A DNA stretch of 32,347 nucleotides, from the NCBI GenBank assembly GCA_947255165.1, contig CAMYFZ010000016.1, positions 1 to 32,347 of the forward strand. Reading direction: 5' to 3'. This document shows, in pieces, positions 25,964 through 32,347 of this stretch (the first letter of the stretch is position 1; each line of letters opens with the position of its first letter). Source of the stretch: an uncultured Varibaculum sp. (GTDB lineage Bacteria > Actinomycetota > Actinomycetes > Actinomycetales > Actinomycetaceae). Made by a program: the position numbers and the translations under genes. Under the pieces are notes generated by a model, which saw nothing but the letters and a program-made list of their open reading frames with translations, was not told the origin of the DNA and made no database searches.

Positions 25964-27430
25964 ATGGTCCCAATGGTTAGTAAGAAAAACAGTTTTAAAA
26001 TAGCAGCCGGCATTCTCGCCATGTCCCTAGCGATACTATTGATTCCCCTGTCATCCGCATTTGGTGAAAGCGGTTTCCGGGCGGGAAACATTATTTCTGA
26101 TGCCAATATGTACCAGTCGACCCCCTCCATGTCTGCGGCGGAGATTCAAAAATTCCTGAATACCCAAGGGGCAGCATGCCGCGGAAATGGATGCCTAAAA
26201 AACATCCGCCTAAACACTAGATCCTTCCAAGCGGACACGTTCTGTAAAGGTAGCTATCGGGGCGCAAAAAATGAGCCAGTTTCACAGGTTATCTACAAAG
26301 TCTCCCAGGCCTGCCAGATTAGCCCCAAAGTATTATTGGTGACCATTCAAAAGGAACAGGCCGGAATTACGCAGAACTTAACGACTGCTAAACAAAACAA
26401 ACTTACCGGTTACGGATGCCCGGATGGAAAACCGTGCAATCAGGCATATTACGGGGTACAGAACCAAATTTATCAGGCAGCACATCAGTTCCAGCGCTAC
26501 CGTATCAAGTCTGGGAACTATAGCTTCCGGGCCGGCATAACCACCAGTATCCCATTTTCTTATCAAGACGGTTGCGGCGCTTCCAAAGTAAAACTGGAAA
26601 ACCAAGCGACCGCATCGCTCTACAATTACACGCCTTACCAGCCCAATCAAGCTTTGCTTTCCGGAAAGTCCGATAAATGTTCTTCTGACGGAAACTACAA
26701 CTTCTTTACCATTTACAAGAACTGGTTCGGCAATCCGCGCGGCTCGAGCCCCGCAGCTCCCCCTACGAAGAAAGTTACCGTTCCCAAGGGCGGGTACACC
26801 GGTAGCTCTAACAGCACTAAAGCCCAAGCCGCCAAAGAGGTTCCTAACACCCCTCGAGCTACCAGCAGCAACGCTAACGCCGCTCAAAAGGTAGGCACGG
26901 CGAGCTCTAGCTCCTCCCGCACTGCTACAACTTCAAACTCTCAGGCTACTGCCAGCCGCCAGTCGGCTAACACTTCCAAACCTGCCGATAGCTCCCAGGC
27001 TGCGGCCGCTCAAAACGCCGCTGTGAAGGCCGCCGAGCAAGAAAAAGCACAACAGGCAGCAAAGGCCGCAGCGGAAGCAGCTCAACAGGCTGCCCAGGCT
27101 GCAGAAGCAAAGAAAGCTGCAGCCGCGGCTGAGCAAGCACGCGCTGCAGCCGCCCAGAAAGAAAAACAAGCCCAGCCAAAATCGGATTCCCAAGCCGCTA
27201 AGTCTCAGAACGAAGCGTCGGTGGGGCCCCAGGCGACTACCGCCAACTCGCACAAAACATTGCCAGCGAAGGCGGCTGCTAAGCCAGCAACCTCCAGCAA
27301 TAGTCCGGCTCTGGCCAGTACCGGTACCGTCGGTGGCTCGGTGGCTCTTTTGGCGATTGCACTGGTAATCGCGGGTTGGCGGATTCGCAAGAACGTAATC
27401 GACAACCGTCCGATCCGCGTTAACTGTTAA
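25964..27430 (+). CDS. Secreted surface protein: lysozyme-like domain, Ala-rich stalk, LASTG anchor
   Basis: 488 residues from ATG 25964; ATG 25973 is equally possible, and neither has a good Shine-Dalgarno. The open frame continues further upstream, but the signal peptide (AAGILAMSLAILLIPLSSAFG) fixes the real start here. The domain at about 41-260 belongs to a group common in actinobacterial surface proteins: IISDANMYQS, VSQACQISPKVLLVTIQKEQ (Glu131 likely catalytic, as in transglycosylases), TGYGCPDGKPC, YYGVQNQIYQAAHQFQRY, SLYNYTPYQPN and NFFTIYKNWFG, with conserved cysteines. A muramidase or lytic-transglycosylase-like activity is inferred from the ISPKVLL...KEQ pattern. A Ser/Thr-rich then Ala/Gln/Lys-rich helical stalk follows, then LASTG (450-454), a helix and a basic tail. 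LAxTG fits class E sortases. It overlaps the convergent HAD gene by 11 bases. Confidence 0.85.
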   Translation: MVPMVSKKNSFKIAAGILAMSLAILLIPLSSAFGESGFRAGNIISDANMYQSTPSMSAAEIQKFLNTQGAACRGNGCLKNIRLNTRSFQADTFCKGSYRGAKNEPVSQVIYKVSQACQISPKVLLVTIQKEQAGITQNLTTAKQNKLTGYGCPDGKPCNQAYYGVQNQIYQAAHQFQRYRIKSGNYSFRAGITTSIPFSYQDGCGASKVKLENQATASLYNYTPYQPNQALLSGKSDKCSSDGNYNFFTIYKNWFGNPRGSSPAAPPTKKVTVPKGGYTGSSNSTKAQAAKEVPNTPRATSSNANAAQKVGTASSSSSRTATTSNSQATASRQSANTSKPADSSQAAAAQNAAVKAAEQEKAQQAAKAAAEAAQQAAQAAEAKKAAAAAEQARAAAAQKEKQAQPKSDSQAAKSQNEASVGPQATTANSHKTLPAKAAAKPATSSNSPALASTGTVGGSVALLAIALVIAGWRIRKNVIDNRPIRVNC

Positions 27431-28178
27431 CGGTGGCCAGTACCTGCGCGATAATCTCTTGGGTCTGCTCCGGCCCGGAAGTCGCGCGGGTCTGCACACC
27501 AGTACGCACCGCCGGATAGTCGTTTCCATCCGGGTCCAGACGGTCTCCTACAAATATAACTTGGGCAGGTTCCAAGGTAGTTTGCGCCAGGAACTTTTCC
27601 ACCCCGTAGGCTTTATCAATACCGCGCATGGTGATATCCACGGAAGTGGATCCCCCGGAAAGCACCGTTAGCTCTGGAAGGAGCTCTGCGGCGCGAGCGG
27701 CTAGCTTAGCCCGCTTAACCCCGCTGGGATCCCAGGCATCTTTTTCTGCTTTACCCGCCTGCTGCCCCAAAGCAGAGTAGGTAAGTTGCGAACCGCGATT
27801 TTCAATGATCTCGCCCACCGGATTCTCACACCAATAACCGAAAGTGCGAGCGACTTCTGCAATCACTTTTTCCGCCCTCTTAGCTAGAGCTGGATCCATG
27901 TCGAGGACGTATTTTGCCTGCCAAGTACCATCGACAAACCGGTAGTAACGAGTCCCGCAGGTGGGCATCAAATGTAGATTTTGAGGCCTAAGATTATGCA
28001 GGTCTAGAGGGGCTAAGAGCTGGCGGGAAAACTGCTGAAAGGATCCTCCACTAATTACTCCCGTGGGCAAAGATCGAGTAAGACGCGCAAATACCCTTGC
28101 CATTTCGGGTTCCATCTCCTGTTTAGAGGGGGTCAGGGTGCCATCGAGATCAAAAACCATCGCCTTTATCGCGCCCAC
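27420..28178 (-). CDS. HAD-IIB family hydrolase resembling eukaryotic-type phosphomannomutase
   Basis: 252 residues. HAD motif I is FDLDGTLTP (Asp10, Asp12), a Gly-Gly-Ser motif II-like stretch lies in GVISGGSFQQF, and the C-terminal metal motif is FVGDRLDPDGNDY. The cap segments match the phosphomannomutase (PMM2) layout: RGSQLTYSALGQ, GGSTSVDITMRGIDKAYGV. It may interconvert mannose 6- and 1-phosphate or act as a sugar phosphatase; sequence alone does not decide. GTG start with AAAGG 6 bases upstream. Its stop overlaps the end of the surface-protein gene within a GTTAACTGTTAAC stretch. Confidence 0.82.
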   Translation of the reverse strand: MGAIKAMVFDLDGTLTPSKQEMEPEMARVFARLTRSLPTGVISGGSFQQFSRQLLAPLDLHNLRPQNLHLMPTCGTRYYRFVDGTWQAKYVLDMDPALAKRAEKVIAEVARTFGYWCENPVGEIIENRGSQLTYSALGQQAGKAEKDAWDPSGVKRAKLAARAAELLPELTVLSGGSTSVDITMRGIDKAYGVEKFLAQTTLEPAQVIFVGDRLDPDGNDYPAVRTGVQTRATSGPEQTQEIIAQVLATVNS

Positions 28179-28508
28179 TCTTCGCCTTTCTGCCGCAGTT
28201 TCGCAAGGTAGTCAAGCAGCCATTGTAAGGCTAAAAGCTAGAGGAAGACTGATTTCCCCGCGAAAACTTGGGTCCAGTCTCTTATATGGGCCCTGCAGAA
28301 AAACCGATACCCTCGCCCTGCACGCAACTATCTTCTGGGGATAGACCCTGAAAAACCAGTTAAACAGTATCCCTGCAATGGTTTTTTATAGCTCTGTAAT
28401 CGTTTTCACAAAAGCGATTTTAATCTAAAACGTCCCCTATCTACCAGGCATTTTACCTCATTTTTGGCCAGAAAAGAGGCCGGGGTTCTCATATTTATTA
28501 CCTAAGCA

Positions 28509-28538
28509 TTGACTCTAACCGAAATCCGCCCCTATAGT
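28509..28538 (+). promoter_or_regulatory. Strong sigma70-type promoter of the small membrane protein gene
   Basis: TTGACT (28509-28514), an 18-base spacer and TATAGT (28533-28538) are both one change from consensus. Transcription would start near 28545, giving a leader of about 73 bases. Confidence 0.7.
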
Positions 28539-28543
28539 GAATA

Positions 28544-28557
28544 TGTAAACGTTTCCA
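28544..28557. promoter_or_regulatory. LacI-family-type operator at the transcription start
   Basis: TGTAAACGTTTCCA is a 14-base CG-centred palindrome with one mismatched pair around the AAACGTTT core, the form typical of LacI/GalR operators. It lies on the predicted start site, where a bound repressor would block transcription. No LacI-family gene is in the window. Confidence 0.5.
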
Positions 28558-28617
28558 CGAAACGGAAAGTCTCACCGGATTTTTCGAATCGTAAGAACAG
28601 AAAGAGAGAAAATAAAA

Positions 28618-28848
28618 ATGGCTACTTTCATTGCACCTTCGCTTCCGATGGCTTCTACTCAGCTAGAAGACCCCAAAACCGTTGCTGCTATCAACTTCAT
28701 TGCATTATTGATTTCAGGCGTAGGGATTGCCTTGGTCGGCATTATCGCCGGCTACATGATCACCACAGTTTTAGGTGGATTACTTGCCGTTGGCAGCACC
28801 GTCGGTCTTGTGTGGTCGCTACGTTACTTCCAGGGCAAAGACAAGTAA
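28618..28848 (+). CDS. Small hydrophobic membrane protein, unknown function
   Basis: 76 residues with no recognised family. The N-terminal 20 residues are polar (Pro/Ser/Thr), residues 22-67 are strongly hydrophobic and would form two closely spaced membrane helices joined by a short Gly-rich turn, and the end is basic (RYFQGKDK). The evidence for a real gene is a near-consensus promoter with an operator-like palindrome upstream, a purine-rich AGAAAGAGAG region 8-10 bases before the ATG, and clean codon use. It stands alone. A two-helix stress or transporter-accessory protein is possible; a bacteriocin is less likely because no immunity or processing genes are adjacent. Confidence 0.7.
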   Translation: MATFIAPSLPMASTQLEDPKTVAAINFIALLISGVGIALVGIIAGYMITTVLGGLLAVGSTVGLVWSLRYFQGKDK

Positions 28849-28942
28849 CTTTAGGCCACAACCAGCTTTTAGTTGTCCATAAAATTAAATAGGAGTCGTC
28901 ACCAGCGACGCACCAAGTCTCGCCAAGCTGAGTATAAACAGG

Positions 28943-28998
28943 GCTGTAAGCTGCTTGACAGGTTGCGATTTGCAAACATGCAAGCAGCTTAGAACAGC
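28943..28998. other. Long imperfect stem-loop between convergent genes
   Basis: TAAGCTGCTTG (28947-28957) and CAAGCAGCTTA (28981-28991) are a perfect 11-base inverted repeat. GCTG (28943-28946) and CAGC (28995-28998) extend it after a small bulge, and the loop contains a further short TTGC/GCAA pairing. It lies between the small membrane protein and the sugar porter. A 3' processing or stability element or a small RNA would fit. Confidence 0.5.
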
Positions 28999-29035
28999 TT
29001 CAGAGCTAGGCAGACTCTCTCAAGACTGTTAGATA

Positions 29036-29065
29036 GTGGGGCGGATGGATTTCCATCCGCCCCAC
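29036..29065. terminator. Perfect hairpin between convergent genes
   Basis: GTGGGGCGGATGGA (29036-29049) and TCCATCCGCCCCAC (29052-29065) form a 14-base perfect stem with a minimal loop. There is no U-tract on either side, but the position between two convergent genes suggests bidirectional termination. Confidence 0.55.
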
Positions 29066-29140
29066 TTGCAATTGCAAACACTCGCCCCACACATCGGTTA
29101 TTTAGAGGCAGATTTACAGCATTGAGTACCGATTTCTAAG

Positions 29141-30793
29141 TTACTTACTGTAAATGTGCTGCATATAGGATTCGATTTCCTCCAAGGAACGCCCAGAAGT
29201 TTCCGGCATTATCTTGAACAGCACCACCGCAATGATCAGATTTAACAGCCCATACAGCGCGTAAGTTGTCGCTCCTCCTAGAGCGGCAATCATCGGGGGG
29301 AACGTCCAGGTAATGATGGCGTTCATAATCCACATACAAAAAATGGCAGTCCCGTTCATAATCCCCCGCACATTCGCCGGGAACATTTCACCCAGCATAG
29401 TCCATACCACAGTGCCGTTAGAAGACTGCACCACCAGCATGAATAGTGCCATCATGGCCAACACCAGGTAGCTGGCCCAAACCGGCACCTCGGCGTGTGA
29501 ACTATGCGGAGCGATTACAAACTGGAATATCAAGGCGATTCCGATCAGAATAAACCCGACCAGGCTCACGTCCCAGATCAAAATGGTGCGCCGTCGAAAC
29601 TTGGCCATCAGGATTAAACCGAATGCCGCCCCCACTACGCTCATCACTCCGTTAGCTACATGGGCAGTAATCGCGGCAGAAGTTCCCATCCCCGCAATAT
29701 TCAAGACTTTCGGAGCGTAATACATAACCGTATTCACCCCGGTGGTCTGGTTGACAATCGCCAGGAAAATTCCCACGAACATTAGCTTCCGCAGCCAGGG
29801 AGTGCTCATCACCTCTCGGAAGGTTCCTTTTTTGCCGCGCTCTAGGCTCTGACGAGCCGCAATTATCTCGTTCAATTCCTCGGTGAGATCACCATCTTTT
29901 TGGGGATCTCGTACCCGCTTGAGAGAACCGATAGCCGCGTACACTTCCTGCTGCAATACGTACCAGCGGGAAGATTCCGGCATCAGGTGCATCCCCAACC
30001 ACAGGGCAACTGCCGGAAGCGAACAAAGAACCAGCATCCAGCGCCAGGCTGCACCATTACCAGCAGACACGGTCATATTGGAGATGAACTCATGCACCAC
30101 TTGGGCATCAGCATTGTTCAGATGGTTAGAAACCATCTGGTTCAAAGCATCCCAAGAGTAGACTCCGGCCCCCACTACCCCGCTTGGATCGGTTTTCACG
30201 GTTACCTGCGGACCGCCGTGAGCCAAGTTGATAATCGCATTCATCGAGAAGGCTAATAGCTGCCCAAACACAATCATCAGCTGATCAGCGGCGACCACAG
30301 TGCCGCGGATGCGCTTAGGTGCGGTTTCCGCCAGAAATACCGGCACCGTAGCCGAGGAACCACCGACTGCCATCCCCAAGATCAGGCGGAACGGATACAT
30401 TACCCAGATATTGGGGGCAAAAGCATTTCCAAGAGCGCCGATTATAAATAGGATAGCCAGCAAAATCAGGTTGTGACGGCGGCCGTAACGGTCAGAGAGG
30501 CGTCCTCCAAATAGCGCACCGAAAGCTGCCCCCAGCGTGAGAATGCCACCAATCGCACCCTCTTGCAGCGGGGTAATTCCCATGCCGCCCGCGCCCTCGG
30601 GCATATACATATAGGGTAAAGCTCCGGAGATAACCCCCGTGTCATACCCGAACAACAGCGAACCCAAAGTGGCGACCGCGGTCACCGCAATAACTTGATA
30701 GCGCTTACCAGACGGTGGAGTTTCCTGCACCATCTGCTGAAGTTTTTCTTTACTCAACCCATTCAGAGGAGTTTTTTCCCTATTTATTTCCAA
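29141..30793 (-). CDS. MFS sugar porter family transporter
   Basis: 550 residues with about 12 membrane helices and sugar-porter signatures: FGYDTGVISGALP (48-60), GGRLSDRYGRR (96-106), the PESSRW motif (272-277) after helix 6, and PETSGRSLEEIE at the end. It would import a monosaccharide or polyol (for example arabinose, xylose or inositol) by proton symport; the substrate is not deducible. Odd: an external loop of about 55 residues (193-248) between two helices of the N-terminal half replaces a normally short loop. TTG start supported by GAGGAAG about 9 bases upstream. It is a single gene, with possible operator repeats upstream. Confidence 0.93.
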   Translation of the reverse strand: MEINREKTPLNGLSKEKLQQMVQETPPSGKRYQVIAVTAVATLGSLLFGYDTGVISGALPYMYMPEGAGGMGITPLQEGAIGGILTLGAAFGALFGGRLSDRYGRRHNLILLAILFIIGALGNAFAPNIWVMYPFRLILGMAVGGSSATVPVFLAETAPKRIRGTVVAADQLMIVFGQLLAFSMNAIINLAHGGPQVTVKTDPSGVVGAGVYSWDALNQMVSNHLNNADAQVVHEFISNMTVSAGNGAAWRWMLVLCSLPAVALWLGMHLMPESSRWYVLQQEVYAAIGSLKRVRDPQKDGDLTEELNEIIAARQSLERGKKGTFREVMSTPWLRKLMFVGIFLAIVNQTTGVNTVMYYAPKVLNIAGMGTSAAITAHVANGVMSVVGAAFGLILMAKFRRRTILIWDVSLVGFILIGIALIFQFVIAPHSSHAEVPVWASYLVLAMMALFMLVVQSSNGTVVWTMLGEMFPANVRGIMNGTAIFCMWIMNAIITWTFPPMIAALGGATTYALYGLLNLIIAVVLFKIMPETSGRSLEEIESYMQHIYSK

Positions 30794-30813
30794 TGATCTA
30801 GCTTCCTCTTTTA

Positions 30814-30839
30814 GTAGGTAAAGCCTACATATTGTAGGT
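30814..30839. promoter_or_regulatory. Triple half-site palindromes upstream of the sugar porter
   Basis: GTAGG (30814-30818), CCTAC (30824-30828) and GTAGG (30834-30838) alternate in orientation. CCTACATATTGTAGG is a perfect interrupted palindrome and overlaps GTAGGTAAAGCCTAC, another. The two GTAGGT direct repeats are 20 bases apart, about two helical turns. The sites lie 20-45 bases before the TTG start and include a TACAAT-like -10 on the minus strand, as for a repressor operator. Confidence 0.5.
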
Positions 30840-30911
30840 GATGAAGCCCTTTATCTTGGCTACTTTATCCCATTTTCCTGCTTCTTCTAACGCTACCGCA
30901 GCCTCGGGGAT

Positions 30912-30971
30912 AAAAAATATAAAAACGCGGGGTGAGTTACCCGGGAAATACCCGAATAAACTCACCCCGCG
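30912..30971 (-). terminator. Intrinsic terminator of the S10 ribosomal operon
   Basis: On the minus strand a 13-base perfect stem (30926-30938 with 30959-30971) encloses a smaller CGGG/CCCG hairpin. It is followed by TTTTTATATTTTTTA (30911-30925 read in reverse). It lies 77 bases after the rpsQ stop. Confidence 0.88.
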
Positions 30972-31047
30972 CCTTGCAGCTAAAGGAATCAGCTCAGAGG
31001 ATTTTGTAGTCCTCTAGCGTTAACGATTACCTCGAAAAGCGGTAAAA

Positions 31048-31332
31048 CTACTTGGCTTTCTCGATGATTTCGCTAACCCGCCAACGCTTGGTCTTGGACA
31101 GGGGACGAGTCTCCATAATCCGTACCAAGTCGCCGGTGCCGCATTCGTTGTTCTCGTCATGCACCTTGTAGCGCTTACGGCGGTTAATCACCTTGCCGTA
31201 CAAGCGGTGCTTTACACGATCTTCCACCTGCACCACTACGGTCTTGTCCATTTTGTCGGACACTACGTAGCCCTGCAGCACCTTGCGGTGATTACGCTCT
31301 ACAGTAGCGGTTTTCTCTGTTTCTTCGCTCAT
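31048..31332 (-). CDS. rpsQ: 30S ribosomal protein S17
   Basis: 94 residues. The S17 core is clear: [56 protein letters not shown]. It binds 16S rRNA early in 30S assembly. ATG start, 5 bases after the rpmC stop. It is the last gene of this operon: the terminator follows, and rplN-rplX-rplE, which continue the cluster in many bacteria, are not next to it. A break at this point is also known in mycobacteria. Confidence 0.98.
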   Translation of the reverse strand: MSEETEKTATVERNHRKVLQGYVVSDKMDKTVVVQVEDRVKHRLYGKVINRRKRYKVHDENNECGTGDLVRIMETRPLSKTKRWRVSEIIEKAK

Positions 31333-31337
31333 GAATC

Positions 31338-31568
31338 CTACTCCTCAACCTGCGGAGCGGTACGAATACCGAGCTCCCGCTCTCTAGCGATGGTGTAAAT
31401 GCGGGCAATATCGCGACGCAACTGCCCGATCTGTCCGCGATCTTCACCGGCACCAGTGGCCAGTTGGAAACGCAGATTGAACAGCTCGGTCTTAGCTTCG
31501 TCTAGTTTCTTGGACAGCTGTTCTTCATCCAGCACATCCAAATCAGACATTTTCAGGCCCTTTGCCAT
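31338..31568 (-). CDS. rpmC: 50S ribosomal protein L29
   Basis: 76 residues of two long helices with the L29 signature [11 protein letters not shown], then [17 protein letters not shown]. It lies near the exit of the peptide tunnel and contacts trigger factor and SRP. ATG start overlaps the rplP stop by one base (TAATG), so translation is coupled. Confidence 0.98.
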   Translation of the reverse strand: MAKGLKMSDLDVLDEEQLSKKLDEAKTELFNLRFQLATGAGEDRGQIGQLRRDIARIYTIARERELGIRTAPQVEE

Positions 31569-31987
31569 TACTGATCACCGCCTTCACGACTGATGAACCG
31601 AGTCTTAATCGGCAGCTTGTGCTGCGCACGGCTCATCGCTTCCCGAGCGATATCTTCGGACACGCCCGCCAGTTCGAATAGCACACGACCCGGCTTTACC
31701 GGGGCCACCCACCATTCGGGAGAGCCTTTACCGGAACCCATACGAGTTTCGGCCGGCTTCTTGGTCAGCGGACGGTCAGGGAAAATGTTGATCCACACTT
31801 TACCGCCACGCTTAATGTAGCGTGTCATCGCGATACGAGCGGCCTCAATCTGCCGGTTAGTAATATAGGCGTGATCGAGTGCTTGAATCCCGTATTCGCC
31901 GAACGCCAGTTCGGTACCGCGCTTAGCCATGCCCTTACGATTGGGGCGATGCTGTTTGCGCCATTTAGTCCTACGAGGAATTAACAC
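31568..31987 (-). CDS. rplP: 50S ribosomal protein L16
   Basis: 139 residues, full length, with [14 protein letters not shown] at the N-terminus, [20 protein letters not shown], and [18 protein letters not shown]. It binds 23S rRNA near the A site. GTG start with GGAGGAG about 5 bases upstream, inside the end of rpsC; the gap to rpsC is a single base. Confidence 0.98.
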   Translation of the reverse strand: MLIPRRTKWRKQHRPNRKGMAKRGTELAFGEYGIQALDHAYITNRQIEAARIAMTRYIKRGGKVWINIFPDRPLTKKPAETRMGSGKGSPEWWVAPVKPGRVLFELAGVSEDIAREAMSRAQHKLPIKTRFISREGGDQ

Positions 31988-31988
31988 G

Positions 31989-32347
31989 TTACTCCTCCGT
32001 TCCGTTTTCTTGCGGCTTCTCGGCCTCGGCTACCGGCTTCTCAGCGGGAGCCTCAGCTGCGGGTGCCTCATTTTCCGAGGGCGCAGCTTCAGCTTTTTCT
32101 GCCTTGGCTTGATTAGCGCCCTCTTGACGGCCTTCACCGCGTCCTGCGCGACGTCCACCGCGGCCGCCTTCACGACCTGCGCGCCCGCGACGAGCGCCAC
32201 CGCGTCCCCCGCGTCCGCCAGATTCGGCCTGTTTGCGAGCGAATTCGGTCTCGGTGAGATCGCCTTTATAGATCCACACTTTCACGCCGATACGCCCGAA
32301 AGTGGTGTGAGCTTCGTAGAAGCCGTAGTCGATGAGGGCGCGCAGCG
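31989..32347 (-). CDS. rpsC: 30S ribosomal protein S3, C-terminal part (gene start outside window)
   Basis: The frame stays open to the window edge; the GTG at 32285 is an internal Val codon ([14 protein letters not shown] is continuous S3 sequence). After the conserved core comes a tail of about 80 residues: first an Arg/Gly-rich part with RGG repeats, then an acidic Ala/Glu/Pro-rich part ending NGTEE. Extended S3 tails occur in Actinobacteria; the basic-then-acidic order is notable. S3 shapes the mRNA entry channel and has helicase-like activity with S4. Confidence 0.97.
   Translation of the reverse strand, partial: LRALIDYGFYEAHTTFGRIGVKVWIYKGDLTETEFARKQAESGGRGGRGGARRGRAGREGGRGGRRAGRGEGRQEGANQAKAEKAEAAPSENEAPAAEAPAEKPVAEAEKPQENGTEE

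Larger units (their letters stand above)
28179..28617. other. Divergent intergenic region upstream of the small membrane protein (439 bases)
   Basis: No gene is seen between the HAD gene start and 28618. The 28179-28350 part shows nothing clear. AAAAACCA (28351-28358) and TGGTTTTT (28379-28386) form an AT-rich inverted repeat, and AATCGTTTT (28398-28406) pairs with AAAAGCGATT (28410-28419) around one bulge. These may insulate the strong promoter at 28509. Confidence 0.5.

Noticed and set aside
28521..28533. AAATCCGCCCCT, shared with the repeat family
   Set aside because: Only about 12 bases match, they form the promoter spacer, and no neighbouring module of the repeat is present; probably chance.

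Overview
The window looks like chromosome of a low-to-mid GC actinobacterium. The signs are a GuaB1-type IMPDH/GMPR-family protein, class Ib ribonucleotide reductase genes (nrdHIE and nrdF), an FHA-ABC transporter beside a Ser/Thr kinase of the mycobacterial PknF/Rv1747 type, an S3 protein with an Arg/Gly-rich tail, many GTG/TTG starts, and Actinobacteria-type sorting signals (LASTG, LSATG). luxS and the moderate GC suggest the family Actinomycetaceae (relatives of Varibaculum or Mobiluncus), but the genus is an inference.

Layout. 1-1629: 3' part of hrpA (+). 1639-6438 (-): a probable operon of SprT-like metalloprotein, FHA-FHA-ABC exporter and tail-anchored Ser/Thr kinase. 6495-9876: TetR regulator, phosphoribosyltransferase (-), guaB1 and low-molecular-weight tyrosine phosphatase, with a purine-salvage flavour. 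10237-11745: cycA-like amino-acid permease. 12289-14031 (-): ABC-class ATPase of the COG3044/MRB1590 family. 14151-19173: nrdF (+), a short-chain dehydrogenase (+), then nrdH-nrdI-nrdE (-). 20053-21410: luxS-mtnN, the two-step S-adenosylhomocysteine detoxification and AI-2 pathway. 21536-23629: an anchored CE4 polysaccharide deacetylase, then an ADP-ribosylglycohydrolase homologue with substituted metal-site motifs. 23745-27430: two divergent cell-surface protein genes with sortase-type tails. 27420-28178: HAD hydrolase resembling phosphomannomutase. 28618-28848: small membrane protein with a strong promoter and a LacI-type operator. 29141-30793: MFS sugar porter. 31048-32347 (-): the end of the S10 ribosomal operon (rpsC-rplP-rpmC-rpsQ) with a strong terminator.

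The most unusual content is not protein-coding. Three intergenic regions (about 9976-10150, 11816-12273 and 19529-19926) carry members of one family of structured repeats. Two copies share the same order of modules: a long hairpin, a conserved 79-bp block, a short conserved block, and a nested double hairpin with a 74-bp identical core. Where their outer stems differ, the changes are largely compensatory, so base pairing is kept. The third copy shares short blocks and the nested-hairpin shape with a different sequence. It could switch between two mutually exclusive folds upstream of cycA. I do not recognise this element as a named RNA or mobile-element family.

No tRNA, rRNA, CRISPR array, transposase, integrase or phage gene was recognised.
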